9,910 nucleotides of DNA from an uncultured Clostridia bacterium (GTDB taxonomy: Bacteria > Bacillota > Clostridia > Christensenellales > UBA1242), in NCBI GenBank assembly GCA_944380695.1, contig CALWII010000064.1, positions 1 through 9,910 of the forward strand. The letters are read 5' to 3'. The stretch's first letter is position 1. Every line of letters starts with the position of its first letter. The notes under the pieces were generated by a model that made no database searches, had not been told where the DNA came from, and saw nothing but the letters and a program-made list of their open reading frames with translations. Positions 1 to 4,992 of the stretch are shown one piece after another. The translations under genes and the position numbers were made by a program.

Positions 1-54
1 GGAAATTATTGATTCGAATTTTACTAAGAATTAAATTTTGATATATTTAAAAAC

Positions 55-88
55 AAAAAGGAACCTAACTATTTGTGAAGTCCCTTTT
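55..88 (-). terminator. Intrinsic terminator of the rubrerythrin gene
   Basis: Read on the minus strand, arms at 88-79 and 65-56 form a stem of about ten pairs (AAAAGGGACT against GGTTCCTTTT) and run straight into a T-rich tail. Two of the pairs are G-U wobbles that exist only in the minus-strand RNA, so the hairpin is oriented for rubrerythrin. It is part of a repeat related to the one at 1661-1746. Confidence 0.75.
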
Positions 89-112
89 CTTAATTTTTTC
101 GCTAGTTTCAAA
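55..112. repeat. Terminator-like repeat, copy 1
   Basis: This block has the same layout as 1661-1746: an AAAAGG-type hairpin whose loop contains ATTTGT, then a T-rich stretch, then the 13-mer CGCTAGTTTCAAA (100-112). The left-hand inverted TTTTGAAACTA seen in copy 2 is not recognisable here. The two copies flank the rubrerythrin/CYTH-like gene pair and carry the shared sequence in the same orientation. Confidence 0.55.
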
Positions 113-137
113 GTTTACAGTCCTTAAGTGGTTTTTT

Positions 138-725
138 TTAATTTTGAGGTAAATCTATTATCACATAGCCTTGGGGATATTGACAAAGCGGGCAAGTTTT
201 CCACGCTTCCTTTTTTGTTTCTTTATGCCCACAATTTGAGCACTCGAAAGTTTTGGCTGTTTGACTTTTGTATATATTCTTTTTCTTAAATGTCTCTGCT
301 AAATATTTTAGTTTTTGCGAATGAGTTTTTTCAACTTCTGCGACCAATAAAAAGGTTTTTGCTATTTCAGGGAAACCTTCGTCTTTTGCAATTTTCGCAA
401 ACGCCGGATAAATGTTTTCCGCCTCTGATTCTTCAATATTTGAAGCTTCGGCAAGTGAAGTGCAAATTTCTGACTGCTTAAAAGGGAATCCCGCTTCAAT
501 ATCTACATTTCCGTTCGCAGACTGTAAATTGTCTAGCATATGCTGGTAAAACATTTTTGCGTGAGCCATTTCATTTTTTGCTAGAATTTTCAAAATGGTA
601 GACATATAATTTAATTGATTTTGTTTTGCATCTTTTGAAATAAATTGGTATCTTGCGCCATCCTGACATTCGGCGGCAAATGCGCGCGCAAGATTTTGTC
701 GTGTTTTACTTTCATCAAAATTCAT
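138..725 (-). CDS. rbr: Rubrerythrin (ferritin-like diiron domain plus rubredoxin-like domain)
   Basis: Rubrerythrins are cytoplasmic non-haem iron proteins of anaerobes that reduce hydrogen peroxide using electrons from rubredoxin or NADH-linked partners. The 195-residue protein has the usual length and order. An N-terminal four-helix diiron domain carries Glu19, the ExxH pair Glu52/His55, Glu101 and the ExxH pair Glu132/His135. A C-terminal rubredoxin-like iron site follows, with CxxC at 162-165 and CxxC at 178-181, spaced as in the Desulfovibrio protein. The ATG at 725 is chosen because a perfect GAGGAGG lies six bases upstream; a longer TTG-initiated frame would translate through that ribosome binding site. 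The position matching ligand Glu97 of the Desulfovibrio enzyme appears as Asn104 in my by-eye alignment, although Glu103 is adjacent. The gene is monocistronic, diverges from the CYTH-like gene and ends before a hairpin terminator. Family assignment is secure; the exact redox partner is not visible. Confidence 0.95.
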   Translation of the reverse strand: MNFDESKTRQNLARAFAAECQDGARYQFISKDAKQNQLNYMSTILKILAKNEMAHAKMFYQHMLDNLQSANGNVDIEAGFPFKQSEICTSLAEASNIEESEAENIYPAFAKIAKDEGFPEIAKTFLLVAEVEKTHSQKLKYLAETFKKKNIYKSQTAKTFECSNCGHKETKKEAWKTCPLCQYPQGYVIIDLPQN

Positions 726-879
726 TGTTTTCCTCCTCAAACATTATTGTCATCTTTTTTTTGTTTCAAACATTTGCCTTTTTATTTTCAAATATGTTAA
801 AATTGCCTATATGATATTTGAGATGTTGTAAAAATTTTTCTTGTGCTTATTTTTTTTCAAAAAATTAAAAGGAGTGGCA
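726..879. promoter_or_regulatory. Divergent intergenic region between rubrerythrin and the CYTH-like gene
   Basis: This 154-bp region must carry both divergent promoters. A 7-bp inverted repeat, CAAATAT (789-795) and ATATTTG (814-820), is centred in it and could be an operator. Several AT-rich hexamers exist on both strands but none gives a convincing -35/-10 pair, so no promoter is assigned. It does not match a clean PerR-type box by eye. Confidence 0.3.
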
Positions 880-1641
880 ATGGACAACAACGAAAATTCT
901 ATAATTAAGTACCATTTTGAGCTGTTGAGAGATAATGTGCCAAGAGTCTTAAAAAAACTAGATGACGAGCTCGCTTATTATAGATTGTATTTCGAAAAAA
1001 ATATAAAAAATGTCGAAGTAATGTTCGATACACCTACTAATTTGTTGTCGAGCGCCGGCATTGTTTTAAGCAAAGAGTATGACGGCGAAAAGTATAGCAT
1101 AAAAGTTAAAAAAATTTCATATCTGCCCACTGAATTGCGCAGACCAAGTAAAAAGTTCTACAGCGCAGAATGTGGGAAACGAGAGTTGCCAAAAGATTAT
1201 CCTATTCAAATCGCCGGAGCTATCAACAATGCGTTTTCCAATCTTTTTACCATCGACTTGGTTGAAGTGGTTAAACAAACGACTGCAGTTTATGAAATCA
1301 AAGTAAAGGGTAAGCGTTACAATTTAACCAGCGGAACAGGAATGAAGGGCAATATTTTGTATGAAAAAATAACTTATCGTGATGTGCAAACCGGAAGAAA
1401 GGTTAAAAGAAAAGGCTTTACAATATCTTTACCAGACAGTTCGATATTTCAAAAAGAAACTCAAGAAATTTTAGATGTCGTAAGTAGAAAAGTTAAAGAA
1501 CTTTGGCCGTACAATGAAAGCAGATTTGAATTGGCACAAAGATTGTTGCGCCCCAAAAGAAAATCTGGTAAAAAAATTTCTCGCAAAGAGTTGAAAGCAA
1601 AATTAAAGCAGGAGCAAGACGAAAGCGACATAAAACAATAA
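880..1641 (+). CDS. Putative CYTH-like domain protein (diverged)
   Basis: This 253-residue soluble protein has no signal peptide or membrane segment. I read it as a diverged CYTH (triphosphate tunnel metalloenzyme) domain. FDTP (49-52), then LSSAGIVLSKEYDGEKYSIK (56-75), resembles the family's 'YFDTPxxxLxxxGxxLRxR...' strand pair. Later strands alternate charged residues (YEIKVKGK at 138-145, ITYRD at 164-168), and NESRFELAQRLL (212-223) resembles the C-terminal SKYExAL helix. The hallmark N-terminal ExExK motif is absent: the matching strand reads IIKYHF (8-13). CYTH members hydrolyse or synthesise phosphoanhydrides (thiamine triphosphate, polyphosphate, cAMP), but with the metal-binding motif missing no reaction is claimed. 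The tail after about 224 is strongly basic. The start is the ATG at 880, behind AAAAGGAG; a frame-open TTG at 841 has no ribosome binding site. A hairpin terminator follows the stop. Confidence 0.45.
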   Translation: MDNNENSIIKYHFELLRDNVPRVLKKLDDELAYYRLYFEKNIKNVEVMFDTPTNLLSSAGIVLSKEYDGEKYSIKVKKISYLPTELRRPSKKFYSAECGKRELPKDYPIQIAGAINNAFSNLFTIDLVEVVKQTTAVYEIKVKGKRYNLTSGTGMKGNILYEKITYRDVQTGRKVKRKGFTISLPDSSIFQKETQEILDVVSRKVKELWPYNESRFELAQRLLRPKRKSGKKISRKELKAKLKQEQDESDIKQ

Positions 1642-1660
1642 ACATATCTTAGTCTATTAT

Positions 1661-1746
1661 TTTTGAAACTAAAATAAAAGGGAACTTTACTTTATTTGTA
1701 GAGTTCCTTTTATTTTTTATATTCTTTTATTCCGCTAGTTTCAAAA
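1661..1746. repeat. Palindromic terminator-like repeat, copy 2
   Basis: Perfect 11-bp inverted ends, TTTTGAAACTA (1661-1671) and TAGTTTCAAAA (1736-1746), enclose the terminator hairpin. The right end extends to CGCTAGTTTCAAA (1733-1745), identical over 13 bases to 100-112. Both copies have ATTTGT in the hairpin loop. It may belong to a small dispersed, non-autonomous palindromic element; no duplicated target site could be identified. Confidence 0.55.
1671..1728 (+). terminator. Intrinsic terminator of the CYTH-like gene
   Basis: AAAATAAAAGGGAACT (1671-1686) pairs with AGTTCCTTTTATTTT (1702-1716), with one bulged G and a 15-nt loop, followed by a T-rich tail. It starts 30 nt after the stop codon. 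The hairpin is nearly symmetric and could also stop transcription from the other direction. Confidence 0.8.
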
Positions 1747-1842
1747 TGCTTTAACCTTTTGATATGTTTTTTTTGAGCAAAATTAAATAATCTCGTTATC
1801 AGTTCATTAAAGATGGTTGTCCTTTTTTTAACTCCTAAAGCA

Positions 1843-1849
1843 TATAAAT
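1843..1849 (+). promoter_or_regulatory. Candidate -10 element of the transporter gene
   Basis: TATAAAT lies 6 nt before the GTG start, so a transcript would begin at or within one base of the start codon. The best -35 candidate, TTGTCC (1817-1822), is 20 nt upstream, which is too far to be ideal. No Shine-Dalgarno sequence occurs between this element and the GTG. Confidence 0.35.
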
Positions 1850-1855
1850 AGCTCT

Positions 1856-3292
1856 GTGAAAAATAAAAAAAATTCATTACCTTTTAAAAACAAGTTTTGT
1901 TATGGAATAGGAGGGTTAGGCTATAATTCGCTATCTCAAACAATAGGGTCTTTTCTTATGTTTTTTTGTACTTCTATAATGGGATTGTCCGGCACATTGG
2001 TAGGACTAGCAATAGGAATTGCGTCTTTATGGGACGGCGTCAGCGATCCTTTGGTGGGCAATATATCTGACCGAACTAAAACAGGATTTTTTGGGAAAAG
2101 ACTGAAATATATGTTGGTGGCTGTATTTTTTATTGCTATTTGTAATCTAGCACTTTGGAGTATGCCAAAAACTTCACAAACGGGAATGTTTTTATGGTTG
2201 CTGTTCTTTTTGTTGTGTTTGGAAACGGCGAACACTTTTTGGTCCACGCCATCTTCCGCATTGGCATTGGATATAGCTCCAGACTATAACGAACAATCTA
2301 AAATTCAGTCGTATAAAACTTTTTTTAATGTTATTGGTATGATTTTGCCGAGCTTTCTAATGTTTTGGATAATGCCGTCTTTGACGCTTGGAAGCAATGC
2401 GGCTGATGCCAGCCAAGGCGGATTTGTCAAAATAGCTTTAATAAACGGTGCGCTTGTCATTATTTTTGGGCTAATTTCTGTTTTTGGTAATTTAAAAAGA
2501 GTGCGCAAATTTGTAAAATACGGTCAACCCCCTAAAAAAGAAAAGAATGAAATAAGAAATTTGATGTTGGGTTACTTTGATATCTTTAAAAAGCCTAATT
2601 TTGCGTGCTTAATTTTGGGGTACTCAATAGCGCAAATTGCCTCATCTTTTCTGACATCAGTGGGTATGCACCTTTTCACTTACTGTTATCATTTTTCTAC
2701 TGCTAAAATTTCAGTGCTTCTAGTAGTTTTATTTGCGGGAGCAATACTTTCGCAACCATTATGGGTGGGGTTGGCTAAAAGAATTGATAAAAAAGGGTCT
2801 CTTATAAGCGCCTTATCATTGTTATTGTTGGGGATAGGATTTACTTTAATCTCATTTCTTTTCAGACAATATATTCCTGTTAATACGCTTTTCATTTTTG
2901 TTTTAGTCTGTATTTTTATCTGTGGTATAGGTTTAGGTGCAATGTATTCATTGCCAATCTCTATGTACGCCGATGTTATAACGCTAGAGCAATATCAAAC
3001 AGGGGTTAATCGCTCCGGTGCTTATTTAGGATATTATTCTTTCACATATAATCTTTCCAATTCTTTATCTATGCTCTTAATAGGTATTTTGCTTGATGCC
3101 ATTCAGTTTGATTCATCGCGACCAATTCAAGCGATGAGTGTTCAAACAGGTTTGGGTACAATAGTTTTTTGTGGGTGCTCAATTGCTTTAGCTTTGGCTA
3201 TTTTAATTTTTGCGAGTTATAAAGTAAAACGGGCTGATGTTTTAAAAGCTCAACTAAATTTGACAAAAAACAATGAAAATACGAAAAACTAA
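1856..3292 (+). CDS. GPH/MelB-type cation-coupled symporter (MFS superfamily)
   Basis: This 478-residue integral membrane protein, with about 12 hydrophobic segments, belongs to the glycoside-pentoside-hexuronide:cation symporter family, whose members import sugars with Na+ or H+. Family landmarks are the opening YGIGGLGYN (16-24), helix-II acidic pair Asp60/Asp64 in WDGVSDPLVG (59-68), the following loop SDRTKTGFFGKR, and the late cytoplasmic TGVNRSGAYLGYY segment. Compared by eye with Salmonella MelB, the cation-site pair Asp55/Asp59 is kept, but sugar-binding Asp19 is Asn24, Asp124 falls on a Ser/Thr position, and Lys377 is not kept. The substrate therefore cannot be read off and may not be melibiose-like. 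The start is GTG at 1856: the frame is closed by a stop 27 nt upstream, and any later start would remove helix I. There is no ribosome binding site, so initiation may be leaderless. No sugar hydrolase neighbours it. Confidence 0.88.
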   Translation: MKNKKNSLPFKNKFCYGIGGLGYNSLSQTIGSFLMFFCTSIMGLSGTLVGLAIGIASLWDGVSDPLVGNISDRTKTGFFGKRLKYMLVAVFFIAICNLALWSMPKTSQTGMFLWLLFFLLCLETANTFWSTPSSALALDIAPDYNEQSKIQSYKTFFNVIGMILPSFLMFWIMPSLTLGSNAADASQGGFVKIALINGALVIIFGLISVFGNLKRVRKFVKYGQPPKKEKNEIRNLMLGYFDIFKKPNFACLILGYSIAQIASSFLTSVGMHLFTYCYHFSTAKISVLLVVLFAGAILSQPLWVGLAKRIDKKGSLISALSLLLLGIGFTLISFLFRQYIPVNTLFIFVLVCIFICGIGLGAMYSLPISMYADVITLEQYQTGVNRSGAYLGYYSFTYNLSNSLSMLLIGILLDAIQFDSSRPIQAMSVQTGLGTIVFCGCSIALALAILIFASYKVKRADVLKAQLNLTKNNENTKN

Positions 3293-3388
3293 AATTTTTT
3301 AATGTATATATAAATTAATAATTTTGTAAAATTTTGTCGCTCTTTGCTATTCAAATGTTTGATTTATTGTGTAATTTTGATTGTTTTA

Positions 3389-3417
3389 TTGCAATAATGA
3401 ATTTTTTTCTGTGTTAA
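3389..3417 (+). promoter_or_regulatory. Candidate promoter of the lipoprotein gene with palindrome
   Basis: TTGCAA (3389-3394) and TGTTAA (3412-3417) are 17 nt apart. The -35 lies inside a perfect 12-bp palindrome, TTATTGCAATAA (3386-3397). The -10 is weak. The ten bases TTATTGCAAT recur at 3942-3951 before the next gene. Confidence 0.35.
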
Positions 3418-3444
3418 CGACACAATATTTTCAAGGAGCTAAAA

Positions 3445-3936
3445 ATGAGAAGGTTTTCAATCTTAATTCTTGGTTTTGTAATAGCATTGGCGTCAGTTTT
3501 TTCTGGGTGCGGTATTCAACTGTCTTATGGCAAAGTCGAGAGAGATGCACAGTTGACAGGGGGTTCTTTAAGTTTTTTTTATGATGAACAGACTCATACT
3601 GCAGTTTTCGGTAAAGAAGGCGAAGTTGTGGCTTTTTACCCAGAAGATTTACAACTTAATCGCACCGCAGGGAACAGAGTGGGCGTAAAGATATATGCTC
3701 CAAGCGAGATTAAAGATTATTCAAAAGCTAAACTTGAATTTGAAGGTGTTACTTATTCAGGCGGTAGCTTTATGGCGACCGTTTATAATCAAGTGCAAAA
3801 CTATTTTGTTTTGACTCCGTTAGTAAGCGAACAAAACAAAGAATTAAGTGTTAAGGTTACTTGGAGCCAAGATTCCGAAGCTCAAACTTATATAATAAAA
3901 ATAGCTGACGGTACAAAATTTGCTAAATACTCTTAA
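3445..3936 (+). CDS. Small predicted lipoprotein of unknown function
   Basis: This 163-residue protein has a lipoprotein signal peptide: Met-Arg-Arg, a hydrophobic stretch at 4-19, and a lipobox ending VFSGC with Cys22 as the predicted lipidated residue. Phe at -3 is slightly atypical. The mature part of about 140 residues has alternating polar and hydrophobic stretches, many Val/Tyr/Thr and Gly turns, suggesting a beta-sandwich anchored outside the membrane. I do not recognise a named family. The start is firm: AAGGAG (3433-3438) lies six bases before the ATG. The next gene, 41 nt downstream, seems to have its own promoter, so the two may not be cotranscribed. A role in the envelope is inferred only from the anchor. 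Confidence 0.8.
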   Translation: MRRFSILILGFVIALASVFSGCGIQLSYGKVERDAQLTGGSLSFFYDEQTHTAVFGKEGEVVAFYPEDLQLNRTAGNRVGVKIYAPSEIKDYSKAKLEFEGVTYSGGSFMATVYNQVQNYFVLTPLVSEQNKELSVKVTWSQDSEAQTYIIKIADGTKFAKYS

Positions 3937-3944
3937 AAATATTA

Positions 3945-3971
3945 TTGCAATTTTTTGTTTTATGATATAAT
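3945..3971 (+). promoter_or_regulatory. Extended -10 promoter of the GtrA gene
   Basis: TGATATAAT (3963-3971) is a perfect extended -10 element (TGnTATAAT). TTGCAA (3945-3950) stands 15 nt upstream as a possible -35. The -10 ends 6 nt before the ATG at 3978, so the predicted transcription start coincides with the start codon. Confidence 0.65.
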
Positions 3972-3977
3972 TAAAAA

Positions 3978-4811
3978 ATGAAAAATATAAATCAAAGTAT
4001 TGAATCTGTCGCTCAAAAAACAAAAGAAAACAACAATGGCAAAGTTAAAAAAATTGACAAAAGTGAAGTAATCCGTATTTTAAAATTTGTCGGATTTTCT
4101 ATTTCTGCGGGTGTGATACAAATTAGCTCTTTTGAAATTTTATATCACGCTGTTAATTGGAATAACTGGTGGGCGTGTTATTTAATATCCATTGTTTTGT
4201 CTGTAATTTGGAACTTCACCTTTAATAGAAAATTTACTTTTCAATCTGCGAATAATGTTTATATCGCAATGTCTTGGACACTTGCCTATTATGTCGTTTT
4301 TATTCCGATATCCGTCTTTGGAGGAGATGCACTAGAAAATATTGGTTGGCACGGGACTTTGGTCACAGTTCTTATGATGCTCATAAATTTTGTGACCGAG
4401 TTTCTATGGCAGAGATTTTTCGTTTTTAAAAAGTCTATTAACACAAAACCTCTATCAAAAACAGTTGATATATTAGTTGATGAAATAACATTTAAAAAAT
4501 TGTTACTAAATGAAAAAAACATTTGCGCTATACCATTGAGTGCGAAATATAAAGACTTGAATGAAGGTGACAAGCTTTCATTTAAAAATATTGAAAATGT
4601 AAAAGAAAAAATGAAGGTTAAAATTGAAAAGCTAAATAAATTTTTAACTGTTGAAGAATTTCAAAAGTTTTATACTAACTCTCTAACAATTCTAGAACTG
4701 AAAGATATCTCATTAAAATCAGGGGTTAAAAAAGGAATTGATGATATCGTTGAACAAGAGCAGGGCGGTGTTTTAGCTGTTGAAGTTATAAAGATTAACG
4801 CAAAAAAGTGA
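3978..4811 (+). CDS. GtrA-family membrane protein with C-terminal ASCH/PUA-like domain
   Basis: The 277-residue protein has two parts. Residues about 32-150 form a four-helix GtrA domain with KFVGFSISAGVIQ (36-48), WNFTFNRKFTF (78-88) and the closing NFVTEFLWQRFFVF (137-150). GtrA proteins are membrane partners of cell-surface glycosylation, thought to move lipid-linked sugars. Residues about 165-274 are soluble and, by pattern, ASCH/PUA-like: a TFKKLLLNEKN helix-turn (171-181), LNEGDKLSFKN (194-204) like the 'vGDxIxFxn' strand, a KVKIEKLNKFLTVEEF stretch (213-228), and GGVLAVEVIKI (263-273) like 'ygvlaIei'. The GxKxxExR strand of typical ASCH domains reads NEKNICAIPL, so ligand binding may be altered or lost. 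A basic 30-residue N-terminus precedes helix I. No Shine-Dalgarno sequence is present and the promoter abuts the ATG. GtrA is firm; the C-terminal assignment is tentative. Confidence 0.85.
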   Translation: MKNINQSIESVAQKTKENNNGKVKKIDKSEVIRILKFVGFSISAGVIQISSFEILYHAVNWNNWWACYLISIVLSVIWNFTFNRKFTFQSANNVYIAMSWTLAYYVVFIPISVFGGDALENIGWHGTLVTVLMMLINFVTEFLWQRFFVFKKSINTKPLSKTVDILVDEITFKKLLLNEKNICAIPLSAKYKDLNEGDKLSFKNIENVKEKMKVKIEKLNKFLTVEEFQKFYTNSLTILELKDISLKSGVKKGIDDIVEQEQGGVLAVEVIKINAKK

Positions 4812-4825
4812 TTGATGGTCACTTT
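4805..4825. other. Hairpin overlapping the GtrA stop codon
   Basis: AAAGTGA (4805-4811) and TCACTTT (4819-4825) form a perfect 7-bp stem with a 7-nt loop; the left arm contains the TGA stop. On the plus strand only three T residues follow, so it is a poor terminator for this gene. On the minus strand it runs into six T residues, but no minus-strand gene leads into it. Confidence 0.4.
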
Positions 4826-4953
4826 CGCAGAAGTTAGCTTAAATATTTAATTTAATTTTTAAATCAAAAGATGTAAATCGCTTTAATTTTTTTTGAGTTA
4901 AAAGATAAACCTATCAAAAATGTTTTTATAAAAAGTAATAAATGTTTTAATCT

Positions 4954-4982
4954 TTTGTAATTTTGTGGTAAACTACTATAAA
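4954..4982 (+). promoter_or_regulatory. Candidate promoter of the VirD4-like gene
   Basis: TTTGTA (4954-4959) and TATAAA (4977-4982) are 17 nt apart. The predicted start of transcription would fall beside or within GGAGG (4984-4988), leaving little leader; with TACTAT (4974-4979) as the -10 it shifts only 3 nt. The true promoter may lie further upstream in the 181-bp AT-rich gap. Confidence 0.3.
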
Positions 4983-4992
4983 TGGAGGCCGT

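Noticed and set aside
290..481. Plus-strand reading frame of 63 codons antisense to rubrerythrin
   Set aside because: It lies wholly inside a clear rubrerythrin gene, has no ribosome binding site and reads as the complement of conserved codons.
726..740. Longer TTG-initiated start for rubrerythrin
   Set aside because: Its extra codons are the GAGGAGG ribosome binding site itself.
841..879. Upstream TTG start for the CYTH-like protein
   Set aside because: No ribosome binding site before it, while AAAAGGAG precedes the ATG at 880 and would be translated otherwise.
1746..1843. 8-bp inverted repeat ATGCTTTA / TAAAGCAT spanning the transporter leader as a possible riboswitch stem
   Set aside because: The 82-nt spacing and lack of any further nested stems fit chance in AT-rich DNA, and the right arm overlaps the candidate -10.
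3381..3584. Plus-strand frame overlapping the lipoprotein start
   Set aside because: Out of frame with the lipoprotein, which has a good ribosome binding site and signal peptide; this frame has neither.
4809..4811. TGA read as Trp (genetic code 4), extending GtrA
   Set aside because: Trp is encoded by TGG throughout, strong Shine-Dalgarno sites are present, and the extension would run into AT-rich noncoding sequence.
4805..4825. Hairpin after GtrA as an intrinsic terminator
   Set aside because: Only three T residues follow on the plus strand, and the strand with a T-run has no gene leading into it.
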